Source of the DNA: Nemania diffusa
Taxonomy: Eukaryota; Ascomycota; Sordariomycetes; Xylariales; Xylariaceae
Length of the DNA stretch: 64,000 bases
Direction: 5' to 3'
Assembly: GCA_038501195.1 (NCBI GenBank)
Contig: JBBPUQ010000001.1
Coordinates: 868,001 to 932,000, forward strand
In this document: one piece after another, positions 42,225 through 55,700 of the stretch
Position numbering within the stretch: position 1 is the stretch's first letter
How the letters are laid out: every line of letters begins with the position of its first letter
The notes under the pieces: generated by a model
What the model was told of the DNA's origin: nothing
The model's input: the letters and a program-made list of their open reading frames with translations, nothing else
Databases searched by the model: none
Position numbers and translations under genes: made by a program

Positions 42225-43950
42225 GTCTATCTAGATGCCGCCACTATACTTGGCTATGATCTCAGGGGCTCGCAATCTACGGTGGTAACATTTGCTAGAG
42301 ATGCTGTAATGTAGAACACGACTGTAATTAATGATTTATGTACAAATAACAATATGCCCAATGTTTGATTTCACACCGCTATGTGTTTGGGTTGATTGTA
42401 AGACGGAACCTACCCCTGGCATCCGTAGATGAAGCCCACTATTTACAGGTCACATAAAGGCTCGACGCATTCGTTCGTCAAGTCGTTCGAGTCTATCGAG
42501 CGCCTTGATGATTCTGCTTGAAAATGTTCTGTACCTCTCACTCACTCGCTGTCTCTCGCAAGACATGGCATGTTGAGGGTTTCAACACAGCGTGACTTTT
42601 GAGTGGCGTCAGATTTATTGTTTTCGCTTCACGGGTCTACATGAAGTCTTGGCGCTCACTAAGCATTAGGTAGGCATGTCATGACGGGGTGTTACTGCGT
42701 AAGAATATGTCTAGAAACTTGTGGCAATGCGACTCCAGTCTCTGATAGCAACGATTCTAATATTAGCTACTTCACCTGCTAAATGGTGTAGCTACGATTC
42801 CCCATCTTTTCCTTCGCTGGTTCTACGTGTATTACATCGACGCTGACCCGCGAGACAGGCCGGCTTATCGAGGCAATAAATGATTTATGCGTAAATTGCA
42901 ACGTTGCACTGCTATTGGTACGTAGGTATGCAGGGCGTACCCAGTCGTGAGATTTAGCGAGGTGTACCGTCTTTGCCATTGGGAGATGATGGCAGTGCAG
43001 TCAGTGTAAGATGCGTTGGTTTTGCATTGCATTAGTGGTAAGCAATAAGCTTTGGTCGACGAAGTACTGTACAGCAGACCAGTGGCAATCTAGCAGAATG
43101 GTTACGGTATTACAATACAACACAAGAGACTCGCTCTGCGATTAGCGATTCCTTGTCAATTGTGTAGTTGCGTGTTGATGTGAGAGAGGAATTGGCATGC
43201 CCATCGCTGCAACCTAAAACTCTTGCTGGTATGTCGGTCGGGGGCAATCGACCCTTTTGTAGAACAGGGAGCTGGTGGAGGGGGGATGCAACCACGCACG
43301 GCCATCATACCCTCCGATGGCACTGGAATGCGACGCACGATAGTCAGCTCGCTCATAAGAAGAATAAAAGGATAGAAAAGGGCGCGGGGTATGGGTTGTT
43401 CCCAGGCCGCGGCGATTGAGATCCGACTGACTAGGTAGGTAGGTATATCATATGCTCACTTATACTGCGTGTTTACCGACAGATACTCTGGTAGGGCGGT
43501 GACTCGTACGCCCGGCAACAACGCAATTCCTACAGTAGTGTTGCAGTACAGTAGATAGGAACTGCTGCCTGCAGTAAGGACTAAATACCACTCTGTGCGG
43601 GGTACTGTATGCACTCTTCGATACTATTCAGGAAATGACTGGTCGGCTACAGTGTAGGTACAGCGCACAATAGAATGCTACTCATCCGATCGGAGCAGGC
43701 GGCAGGCGAGCCAGCTGCCGTCTCTGATTCGTGATACGATGGCTTTGAACAGATGGCTAGACGCCGTGTCACTCGTACGGCGCAGAGATTCCTCGGGGCA
43801 GCCTTTATAACCTTTTCTTCTCACCTTTCCAAGCAATATTCTCGACTCTCAGCTAGTATCTCGCCCATCTGACCAATAACTCGCGCCTCTACGCCCGCCT
43901 TAGCGCTTTGATCGATCAAACCTCAAGAAGCTAGCGACTGCGTAAACGGC
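42225..43950. other. Intergenic, no gene seen
   Basis: Separates two plus-strand genes. Short frames on both strands lack support. A TATA-like TATAA at 43806-43810 lies 141-145 bases before the MFS start. Confidence 0.5.
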
Positions 43951-45375
43951 ATGGACCCTATTCCATCCGCCACACCCGCCCCGGATCCCGAGAAGGATCA
44001 GCTTGCTGACTCAACAACACCTCGACCAAGCGCGCCCCTCGAGTTTCCCGAAGGTGGCGCGCGAGCATGGGGGGTTGCATGTGGTTCATCGCTCGTCTCA
44101 TTTTGCACGCTAGGTTATGTCACCTCTTTTGGGTATGCTGATTCTCTCTCCCCTCGACTATGCTGAATCCTCCCCGGCGGCAGCCCCGATCGATTAATAT
44201 CCGCTAACGAGGCGTAGGGTGTTCCAGACGTATTATATCCAAAACCAGCTCAGCCATGAGAGCCCGGATCGGATCGCCTGGATCGGGTCGCTGCAATTCT
44301 TTTTGATTTTCTCCGCCGGCTTACTGGCCGGCCCTTTGTTTGACCGTCACGGTGCCAAGGTGAGAAGTCCATCCCCTGCTAGCACTGTATGTTTACATCC
44401 ACTTACATCTAACAGATATTGTATCCTGCCTGCATCTTATATGTGGCGTCTGTCATGTTAACCAGTATATCATATGACTACTGGCATTACATCCTGGCCC
44501 AAGGCATCCTCGGGGGGTTTTCCAGTGGCATGGTTCTCAACCCCGCCTTCGCCGCAACGCCACAATACTTTTCTCGAAAACGCGGCCTCGCTATGGGCCT
44601 AGTCGTCGCCGGCTCATCAATCGGCGGTGTGATCTTCCCTATTGCCTTGCCGCGGCTATTCGATACCCCTAACATAGGATTCGGATGGGCAGTACGTATC
44701 GCGGGGTTTATTATTCTGGCCCTTCTTATCGTCTCGTGCCTGGGCATCAAGGAGCGCTTACCTCCCCGGAGAAATAAGTTCTTCCTCCCGAGAGCCCTGA
44801 CGGAAATTACGTATGCGCTTATCATTGCTTCCGGGTTTATTGTTAACCTGGGCATATATACCCCATACTTCTTTCTCCCAGAGTATGCGCTTAGTCGTGG
44901 GATAGACCCCCTATTTTCAACTTACCTCGTAGCAATCCTTAACGGATCATCCTTCTTTGGACGTATAATACTAGGGTTCATATCGGACCGAGCAGGTCGC
45001 CTGAATACGTTCGGTGCCGCTGCTACTGTATCAGCTATACTTTTATTCGTCTGGACGCATTGTACCACCAAAGCCGCTATTATTGTCTTTGCTGTATTTT
45101 ATGGCTTTTTTTCAGGGGGAGTTTCCTCATGCTTTTCGACCAGCCTTGCTTCTTCTGCCAAAAACCCCTCAAACACTGGTACCTATATCGGCCAAGGCTC
45201 TGCCATTGGGGCCCTGGCTATCCTCATTGGACCCCCCGTTAATGGTGCATTCCTTGCCAGATATGGAGGATTTGGCCAATTATCCATTTTCAGTGGCGTG
45301 GTTAGTATCACAGGATTGCTCACCATTCTGGCGGCTAAGTCCACAACAAAGGCTGGCATTAGGGGGATTGTGTAG
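43951..45375 (+). CDS. MFS transporter, monocarboxylate transporter-like (427 aa)
   Basis: Twelve-helix major facilitator of the fungal monocarboxylate-porter-like (MCT) group, in the plasma or vesicle membrane. Exons 43951-44132, 44218-44359 and 44416-45375 join in frame: TSFG|VFQTYYIQNQL and RHGAK|ILYPACILYVAS. Introns of 85 and 56 nt have branch sites CGCTAACG and TCTAAC. A disordered acidic/Pro-rich N-terminus (MDPIPSATPAPDPEKDQ) precedes helix 1 (GARAWGVACGSSLVSFC). The loop 2-3 signature is LFDRHGAK. Helix 4 has GILGGFSSGMVLNP and YFSRKRGLAMGLVVAG, typical of this group. The central loop is short (KERLPPRRNKFF). The second half has GFISDRAGRLNTFG and IGPPVNGAFLARYGG. Transporters of this kind often accompany metabolite clusters as exporters, and this one lies 5 kb from the nearest cluster enzyme. 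Confidence 0.92.
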
Positions 45376-47317
45376 GTTAGCTGAAATGTTGTTGGGTTTG
45401 CCGCAAGCCGACGGGGTCAATTATTGTCGTAACCTAGCCAACCTGTACCATTTATAAACAAAGAGAGTCTTTGTATATAGTTATACCCTAGCCACGAATC
45501 TGTCCACGATAGACTCGTAGGACAACGAACATTAAACTATACCTTGATGCTGGTAGTCTTGACATGTTCTCAGCTGTATCAACAACTACCGCACTGCAAA
45601 AAGTAGTGAAAATACTGGAAACAGGCAGTTAACTGTTAGAGATCACGTAGTACCTGCCTTAAAGATGGATCAACTCTCGCACATGGTTAGCAACCGTAGC
45701 AACAGTCTAGCTTACAAACTTGCTATACACTTCATTCATTGTAAGACCTCATGTAGTGTCATCATTATGGCCCCCAATTGTGGAATCCACATGCATGTGG
45801 TCTCTAAGTGACAGGGGCATGTATCTCCAGACTCAAGTAAGGTCGCAGGTGTGTAGCAGGTGTGTAGCAAGTACAGGATAGGTAGACGCAGAATCTGAGT
45901 AGTATTGATTCCTGAATCCTGCTTTGAAAGGTGAGAGTGTCCAGTCCTTTAGCGATAGGTTCCTAGTGTGCATGGTGAAATAGAGGAATAAACTTTGAGA
46001 ACCCTATTATAGAGACGCTCCATTCCGCACCCCGACATGAGAGATCATGCCAGTCAAGACAGTATCAGCATGACCTCAATATGACTTGAGCGCCGAGTAT
46101 AAAAGACACGCTTCGCATAACCACATAGGGGCTAGCACAGCCTCCTACCTCAGTCACACCTTTGCCCCTATTCAGTTCAATAGATAGGGGTAATTTCTTG
46201 CTGACCTACAATTATCGGGAAGGATATATGTAGTAGGTATACATAATACACGTTCGTAGATTCTTAGTGATATGATAGTTATCAGAACGGGGCTGGAAAG
46301 CCAGAGCAACCCCTCGACGGTCTGGGACCTTGATTATTACGCACGAAGACCCGATTGTAAATTCATAACTAGCAGGAGTCACAAGTAAGATTGCCGAGCA
46401 GTCAAGAGCAGTGGAATCTGTGAAAATACACTTAGATTACATGCATTTAATATAGACTGTAACCCCTAAAGAGCTTTTAGTAACTGAGTAGCGAATAGTT
46501 GGACATCGCTGTTGCGAGTTGATATGCAGCTACTTCCACCTTCACCTGCGATCTCAAAAGTTGAATCTAATCTATAGTTAATATGCCATGATGAAACTAT
46601 ATAGCAAGGCCATCAACTCTGAGATAAGTATCCACTTAGCTTCGACGAGATAACATAAGAACCGATATCAGACATAGCCTTGAGATATTGGTAAAGTAAA
46701 CGAACTCATTCCGACTCAAGAGCAAGCTAGCAAAGCTGACATTAAAGCCCCGAAGAATCGCTCATCTAAGGTTTCGGAGTTCACTTCTAAAACGACAAGT
46801 GCCATGTTTCTATTCACCATGACCCTTCAACCTAAAGTCGGGAGGAAGAGAAACGTCGAGACTGAGGGCGGTGGGAATCATGTACTAAGCCTAGAGTGCG
46901 TAAGATCATGCATCAAAGATAGAAGAGTGCCTTATACTTGACTGCGCAACTTGTTAGGATTGCTAGACATTGGTTAACGAGGGTTTGTCGAAATTGGACC
47001 CTTTGCTCTTATTTCCCTTCTTATGTGATCCCTTTGCCATCTCCTTACTCTTCTCGTCTCTAGCCCTTGGAGAATCTAGCTTCGGGCCAGGGATATAGGC
47101 CCTAGCACCGATGCTAAGCAAATAGTTATCTACAAAGAATCTATACTCAAGCATGATGTTAGAAGACTGAGCTATTACACATATTACGCCCTAGATGAGA
47201 GAATGTCATCAATGTTAACCTCAGTTTTCAGGCCAGCCTCTTTGACAAGAACAAGAAATAAGGCTCAGGAATTGATTGGTATCGAAGTCCCGTAGCAAAT
47301 TTATTTTATTTCTATAG
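45376..47317. other. Intergenic with one doubtful small ORF
   Basis: Nearly 2 kb at the 3' side of both neighbours. At 46963-47154 a 63-codon minus-strand frame begins with a real ATG and encodes a Lys-rich C-terminus (KEMAKGSHKKGNKSKG). It could be a small gene or chance, and no family is known. Nothing else stands out. Confidence 0.4.
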
Positions 47318-47898
47318 CTATAGAGTCCTGTCAAGCTCTGTGTCGACACCACCACGCACACCATCATCCGATATCTTCCCATGTTTTCTAGCTTCCTTGA
47401 CGGAATTTCTTGCCTTAGCTTGTTCACGCTTCTTTCTGTGAGCAAACATGGTTAGTAACCGCGAAATGATATATATCTTTAATTAAGGATTGAAAAAAAA
47501 AAACGATAGCGCACATACCGGTCAAGATCGCTTGCGAGATCCGGTTGAGATCCAGTGGCCCCAGACCTGTTATCCAAGGCGTCAGCTACCCGGCCTTCCC
47601 CTGGCGGCCGCATCTGTTCGCCCTCTAACTCCCGATGCCGTCCAGTGCCTTTCTCGGTCTGACCGAATCGTTCTTTTCCGGCTGGCGCGCCGCTGCCGCC
47701 GTGTATGCCCCAACCCAAACTTGAGGGCACGGCATCTTCGATGCTTAAAGAGTGATTCCCTGAGAAGCGCCTAGCTACAGGGTGCCCGTGGCCATGGTGG
47801 TGAGCCTCGCGTTCCTCGGCTGGGTTCAATGTGACAGCGTTGCCTTCTGCTTGATAGGCTGCCTCTCGAGGGGGTTGTAGTGGGCGAGAAGGTTCCAT
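47318..47898 (-). CDS. Small His-rich, basic-tailed hypothetical protein (165 aa)
   Basis: Exons 47519-47898 and 47318-47435 are joined over an 83-nt intron (donor GTATGT, acceptor CACAG), giving DLDRKKREQAKARNSVKEAR and ending DTELDRTL. The start used is the ATG at 47898 (MEPSRPLQPPREAAY). A His-rich stretch (EEREAHHHGHGHPVARRF) may bind metal. The middle is Gly/Pro/Glu-rich and probably disordered (GIHGGSGAPAGKERFGQTEK), and the C-terminal part is a basic helix. No signal peptide or membrane segment is seen. I do not recognise a family. It is the last host gene before the AT-rich block, so it may be subject to position effects. Confidence 0.65.
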
Positions 47899-48711
47899 GT
47901 TTGACACGTGAGGATGGATTGGCTATTTGTCTCATCAATTATGAAACTGATACATTTAACCTGCATCTAGATACGGCCCAATATGTTCTCTCTCGCTCAA
48001 TCAAACTTTGCAATGTTTGTAGGGGCGTTCTATAACCATGACGTAATGAGATTAGTGCTAAGTCGATGACGTCGATGGTATCTCAGGGACTTAATAGCGC
48101 GTTTTTAAATTGGCCAATCAAGGTCTGGAAGATAGACAAATTGGGATACACATTGTTTTGCTTAGGAGGCATTGACGGACAAACCTGGGACGATTCTGTA
48201 TTATTGGGATAGGCTAGGTGGTTTGGCGGGCACTCTTAATCAAGAACTTATACTTCGATTATTAAAGCCAATTAATATCATACTCACATATCCATTTTGT
48301 CGTGCTGACCTGTAATTGCTGGCTAAAATGTTTTGATGTTAAAAGTTCCTAGGAGTGCTTTGGGCTTGTGAGAGGTGTCACTATGCTATTTACGCACGGT
48401 GCCAATTACTCGCTGTTAGTGGTCGAACCTTCCACTAATTATGACTACCGTAAATAAGCATACTCATTTGCCCGTGCCCGCCGCCAAAGTCGCGTCAAGA
48501 CCTGTATATATGTACTCACGTATGCACATACCTTACAGATGCCACTGCGCACCTACTGTCTATCATGATTTTCAACCGTTTTCCTGCTTTACCGCAAACC
48601 CATTAATGAATACCTCCGAGACAACAATAAGCAGAGTGCATAAGGTGAGGCAAATGCGCCGAGAGTAGGCGGGGGATGTCTTAGTAAGAAGGAAACATAT
48701 AAAAGAGCGAT
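47899..48711. other. Intergenic up to the edge of the AT-rich block
   Basis: Normal-composition sequence with one unsupported 75-codon plus-strand frame (48441-48668). It ends abruptly at the LTR-like sequence at 48712. Confidence 0.5.
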
Positions 48712-48926
48712 TGTGTAATTATAGTAACTCCCACCTTACTCAGCAAAGCACTCACAAGTATAAAAACACTCAATTAGTGTACAAAAGCTGAATTTTAATA
48801 TAAAAACCTATTTAAATAATATATTAAACTAAAAAATAAGTTTAATAAAAAGTTACAAAATAAAATATATAACTTAAATTTATAACTTAAAGCTTTATAA
48901 ATTTTATTTAGTTATATAATTTTATA
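48712..48926 (+). mobile_element. RIP-mutated LTR copy at the edge of the AT block
   Basis: It starts TGTGTAATTATAG and ends TTTTATA where the intact copy (9657-9876, minus strand) ends CTCTACA. After one five-base deletion near the start the two align end to end, and the differences are almost all G-to-A or C-to-T. The first about 65 bases are lightly mutated and the rest nearly saturated. It is either the 5' LTR of an element running into the AT block or another solo LTR. Confidence 0.7.
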
Positions 48927-51900
48927 ACTTTTAATATTTAAATTAAAAATTATATTTTTATAATATAATATTAGTTAAAATAATATATAAATAAAAAAAA
49001 AACTATTTATATATATTATAAATAAAATATATATTAATTATTATTTGCTGTTTTTAAAATTAAATAATAAAATATAAAATATAGTATATAAATTTTTAAT
49101 ATTAAATTTATAGCTAGCGATTTTTAAAATAATATTAATAATATAAATGCTAAACTTTTTTTAAAATTTTTAAATATGTTTTAAATGTTTTTTTTTAAAA
49201 AAAATAAAATTATATTTATTTTTTTATTAAATAATAAAAAAAATATTATTAAAAAAAAAATATATATATAAAGTTTTTTTAAAATATGCTATATTTTATT
49301 AATAAAATTAAACAAAATAAAAAACTTATTTTAAAAAAAAAAGTCAATAATTATAAAATTTAAAATTTATTTTATTATTATTAAAAATAGCTATTATAAC
49401 AGCTAATTAATAATAATTAATTATAATAAATTTAGTTTAAAAATATAAAAAAATAATAAGTTTTTAATAATTAATAAAAAATAATATATATTATAAAATA
49501 AATTATATATAAAAACAAACAATTTAAATAATAAATATTTAATATATATTAATAAATTTAAAATTATTTAATTGTTATATTTATAAAATAAATTTAAACT
49601 ATATAATTAGTTATAAATTTAATAAAACTTAATTAATTATTTAAAGCTTTAAATAATTAAAATATATAAATAATATTATATAATAAAAAAAATCTTTTAA
49701 TAAAGTTTTAATTTTATTTAATTATTATATAATATTTTATATAAATTATTATTAATTTTAAATATATTTTTATAATTTAACTATTTTATTTTATATTTTT
49801 TAATTAATTTATATTTTTTAATTATTTTAATTAATTTATATATTTTAAATAATTTATATTTTTAAATCAAGTTATATTTTTTAATTAATTTATATTTTTT
49901 AATTAATTTATATATTTAATTAATTAAGTTATATACTTTAATTATTTTAAATAAAAAGTTTAACTTATATATTTAATTAATTAAATTATATATTTTAATT
50001 ATTTTAAATAAAAAGTTTAAATAAATTTATTAATACTTAAATATTAATTTATATTATTAAATTTATTTATTAATGCTTTTTTTTTTAAAATTTTTAAATT
50101 GTTTTTTTTTTAAATGTTATATTTTATTTTTTTTCAAACTGTTTATATTTTTAATAATTAACTTAATATTATATAATATATTAATTTATAAAATCGATAT
50201 TTATATTAAATTTAATTTAAAAAACTTTTAATAAAAAATTGTTTTATTTATTTTTAAACTTTTTAAAAGTTTTATAAAACTTTTAAATATAATTAAACAA
50301 AAAAGTTTAATATATATATTAAAAATAAAAAAGTTATAACTAAATTAAAATTTTTATAAAAAGTTTTAAATTAATAATATAGCTATAAATATAATATTAT
50401 AATTTATAGTTATTATATTTATTTATTATATAAATAAAAATATTATAATAATTATAATAATTTTTATAATATAAGTTTTTTTATAAAAACTTTTTATTTA
50501 AATAAATATAAACTATATTATATTTAATATAATAATATTTAAACTATTATAACTATAAAACTTATTTAAATTTTATATAAAAGTTCGACTTTTTTTAAAC
50601 TATTATATTAATAATTTATATATTAGCAAAAAATGCTTTTATAAAAAGTAATAAATTTAATTTAGAATTTTTAAAAAATTTTAGTTTTAATATTTTAATA
50701 AAGTTAATAATATAAATATTATATTTGCTATTTTAAACTTTAGTTTTTATATAAATTTTAATTAAATTAAAAATTTATTTATTAATATATAATTAATTAA
50801 AATATTACTTAATATTAATAACTTATATATTATATAATAATATAATAATAATTTTAATATATTTATTTAAATTATTAAATAATAAAACAATTATATATAA
50901 ATTAAACTTAAAAATTAATATAATAATTTAAATAATAAACTATATATATATATTATTAATAAAATTAATATTAATAAATATTTTATATTTTTTGTTTATA
51001 TTTAAAAAAATAAAAAAGCTTTAAATAATATTAATAGTAAATTTTTATAAAAATTGCTATATTTTGTTTATTTTAATATTATTAAAATAAATATTAAACT
51101 AATTTTTAAAAACAGTTTAGTTTTTATATATTATATTATTATAAAAAATTTTATTAATAAAAGCAAAAATATTTTTAAAAGCTTTATAATTAATATTTAA
51201 TTAAAATTATTAAAATATATTTAAATAAATTATTTATATTATAAAAGTAAGTTTTAACTATAAAACAAACAAATTTAAAAAATATTATTTTTTAATTTTA
51301 AAAAAATATATATTAGTTATAAAAACTAAAAAAAAAAGTTACTTTATATTTTTAATAAATAATTTAACTATAATTTTAAAAAATAAAATAAATAAAATTA
51401 AAATAAAAAGTTTAATAATTTAAAATATTTTATTAATTTATAAAAACTTAAATATTATTAATTTGTTTATAATATTAATTATAAAAAATATATAAATAAT
51501 TATAATAATATTTATAAATAATTATATAATAAAACTAGTTATAGCTTTAAAATATTATTTAATATTATTAATATTTTAAAATTAAAAACTATATTATTAA
51601 ATATTAAATATAATATAAATTATTTATATATTAATATTAAATTAATTATATTTAAATATTTAAAAAATAATTTTTAATAATAATTTTAATAAATAAAATA
51701 TTATTAAAGTTAATATATATATTTTATTAACTATTTTAATAATTTTATATATAAACTTTTAAAAGTTTAAAAAATTAATAATATTTTAATTAAAAAGTAA
51801 ATTTTTTTTTGTTTTTTTTATAAAAAATAAAAAAGTTTATAAAATTAATAATTTTTAAATAATAAAATGTTTTATATATAAATCTAATATATAAAAAACA

Positions 51901-52292
51901 TTAAAAATTGTAATAAAAATATTATTTAATTATTTATTATTTTTTGTTATTATAATAATAGCATTAAATAAAACTGCTAAAATTTTATTAAATTTTAAAA
52001 TAACTTTTATAAATATATTAACTATTACTATATTAATTAATTTAATTAGTTTATTTTTATTTTATATTAAATTTTATATATTAAATATATTTATATTTTT
52101 TTAACTATTATTTATATTGTTTTTTTAATTATTATATTTAATAAACTAATTTTTATTAGTTTTTTTTTTATTAGTTTTTTTTTTGTTTATTTTATTAATA
52201 TATTTATAAAATAAAACGATTTATTTTTTATATTTAAAATCGCAATATTATAAATATATTAAAATATTTGCAATATAGTTTTTTAATTAATT

Positions 52293-52472
52293 TGTTACAA
52301 AATAAAAAGAACTATAAGTTAGGTATAATATAATAAGTAGTATATAATTAGTAATATATATTATATAAAACTAAAGCTTAAAAAAAAAAAAAATCTCTTT
52401 TGAAATATATATAAAATAAATATATATAAATATATTAATACTTTTTTAAATTTTAGTTTTTAAATTTTAACA
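52293..52472. repeat. LTR, left copy (180 bp)
   Basis: Shares blocks such as TATAATATAATAAGTA, TATATTATATAAAACTAAA and ACTTTTTTA with the right copy, in the same order and spacing. Confidence 0.7.
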
Positions 52473-52716
52473 ATTATTTTTTTCTTTAGTTTAAATTATT
52501 TTTAATTTAATTATAAAAATTAATTATAAATTAATTAATTGAAATATATAAATTAATTAATTAATTTGTTAATTTAATTAATTAAAAATATAAACAATAT
52601 ATAGTTATATATAAATATTTAAATATTTTATAAATTATTAATTTTTAAAAATAATTTATATTTTTGTTAATATAGCTTTATATATAAACAAAAATATATA
52701 AAGCTATAAATCTATT

Positions 52717-52752
<36 letters not shown>

Positions 52753-55700
52753 ATTATTAATTTTATTAATTTTTATTTAACAAATTTCTTTTTATTGTTT
52801 GTATTTATTTTTAAATTATTTTTATATTTTTCTTTTTTTTTTTTTTTTATACTTTATTTATTACTGCTACTTTTAATATATTTTTTTACTACTAAATTAT
52901 TTATATTTATAACTATTAATTTAAACATTAAAACAAATTTTAAACTATAGTTGCTTTATTAATATATTGTTTTTATTTTAAATATTTTTATAACTTTTTT
53001 TAGTTTAAAAATATTAAATTTTTAAAAATTTGTTATTTTTTTAAAAACTTAAAAAGCTTTATATATAATAGTTGTTAAAAAAGTTACAATATTTATAAAC
53101 TTATAAATAATTTTACTTTTATTTTAGTTTTATTTTATTATTAAAAAATTAATTGCTTATTATAATAATATTTAATATAATTTATTTATATAAAATTTTA
53201 AAATTTAATATTAACTTATTTAATTTAAAACAAAAAAATAACAATAATTTAAACAGTATTATTATTTATAATAAAAAAAAAAACTATATTTAATATATTT
53301 TGATTTAGTTTTGTTATAAAATCGCTAAAACATAGTTTTATTTTTTAAAGTTTTTTTACTATATTTTTTTTTTATACTATATTATTTTCTGTTTTATTAA
53401 CAAAGTTTTTATTATAAAAATAAACTGTTTTATTTATATTTGTTATTAATTTTAATATTAATTGTTAATTTTAAAACATTACTATTAAATATTAATTTTT
53501 AATTTATTAATATAAAATTTTAATTTAATAAACTATTGTTTTTTTTGCTATTAATATTATAAATAAACTATTTTGTTTAGTTTTTACTTTTATTTTTAAT
53601 TTAAATAAAACATTAATTAATATATTTAATATTGTTATATTATTATATTTTGTTTATAATTTTTTAATATTAATTATATAGTTTAGTTTTTAATTATATA
53701 TTATTTTATAAAAAAAATAAAAACAATTTATTATAAAAATAATAGTAATATAAAACATTTTAAAGTTTATAAAAAGTTTATAATATTTTAAAATATTTTT
53801 AAATTTACTTTTTAAATTCTTTAACAAAGTTTTATATATAATTTATTAATAAAACATAAATTATTATTTAAAAAAATAAGTTTAATTTTTATTATATAAA
53901 CTTTTTTATAAAAGTTTTAATTTATTTTATTTTGTTAGCTTTTTTAATAATTTTAAACAATTAATTAAAAAGTTTTTTTAGTAGTTTTAATATATTTTTA
54001 TTATAATATAATAAATAGTTTTTTTTATAATTTCGCTAGTTTATTTTTTTTATGTTTTTTTTTTTATTTTTTAAAGTTTATAATAACTTTAATAATAAAT
54101 ATATTAATAACTAATATTTATTAATTATATTTAATTAATTAGTTTTTTTATTTAATTTTATAATATAAATTTTTTTTATAAATATATTTTTTTACTATAT
54201 TTTTTATTTTTTATTTTATATTATTGTTTTTTAAATTAAGTATAAATAATTTATTTATATTATTAGCTTTTTAAAGTTTTAATAATTAAACAAAAAATAT
54301 ATTATAAAAATAAATATATTATATAAAAAAACAAAAATAATAAATTTATAAACTAATTTTATTAATAATTTTAAATAATTTAATATATTTAAAAGTTAAC
54401 TTATAACAATATTTTTTAAATTTAAAATATTTAATTAATAAAACAATTAATTAATTTATTTTATAATTTATTAATTTATATTTATTGTTATAATATTTTG
54501 TTTAGTTTTTAATTATATTTTATTACTGTTTTATTAATTTATTTTTAATAGCTTTTAATTTATTTAATCGATTTTATATTATTAATACTTTTTTTAAAAT
54601 GAAGTTTTTTTTAATAAATAATTTAAATTTTAATATATAGCTATATAAAGCTTAAAAAAATAAAATATTAATAATTAAATTAATTGCTAAATTTATAACA
54701 AAAAAAACTTAAAATAATAATTAAAACTAATTAATTTATTTAATAAAAATAAAATATTTTAAATAATATTTAATTATTTAATTTATATATTTTATTTAAT
54801 TGTTAGTTTTAAAATAAAATATAACTAAATAATATTTTTTAATTTTAATATAATAATATAAATTAAACTAAAAATTATTAATAAATATAAAACTTTAATT
54901 AATAACTATTTTAATAAAACTTTTAAATTTATATTTTATTTTTTAATAAAATAAAATCGCTAATTATATAATTGTTATAATTATATAAATAAATAATAAA
55001 TATATTAATTTAATAAATCAATTTATAATTATTAATATAAAATTTATATAATTATTTTTATAAAAAGTTTTTAATAAATTAATTATAAAGTTTATAAATA
55101 ATTTTTATATAAATTTAATAAATATTAATAAATTATTTAATTTGTTATATTTTTAATAATATTTTATTTTAAATTTAAAATAAATAATATTGCTTTTTAT
55201 ATAGTTTTATATATTATATTTTAAATTTTGCTAATAAAACTTTTTTTAAAAAAGTTTTAAAGTATATTTTTAATTAAAATAACTTGTAAAAAAATTATTA
55301 TAATATAATTTAATTAATTAAAAATAAATTGATTTTTTAAAAAATATATAAACTTTTTTATTATAAAAAACTAAAAAATTTTAAATTAACTATTAACTTT
55401 TTATAACTAAACTGTTTTTAATTTGTTTTAAAATTTATTAATATTTAAAATTTTTTTTTTAAATATTTTAAATTAATAATTTAAAATTTTAATTAACTTT
55501 TAAATTTTAAATATTTTTTTTTATAATAATTATTTATATTTATATATATATAATTAATTAAATAAAAATTAATTATTTAAAAAAATAACATTTAATATAA
55601 ACTTTTTTAATTAATATTTTTAAATATTAATTTTTAATAGTTATATATTATATAATAATTTTTTTTTTAATATAAAAAAAAGATTTATATTAAAAAGTAT

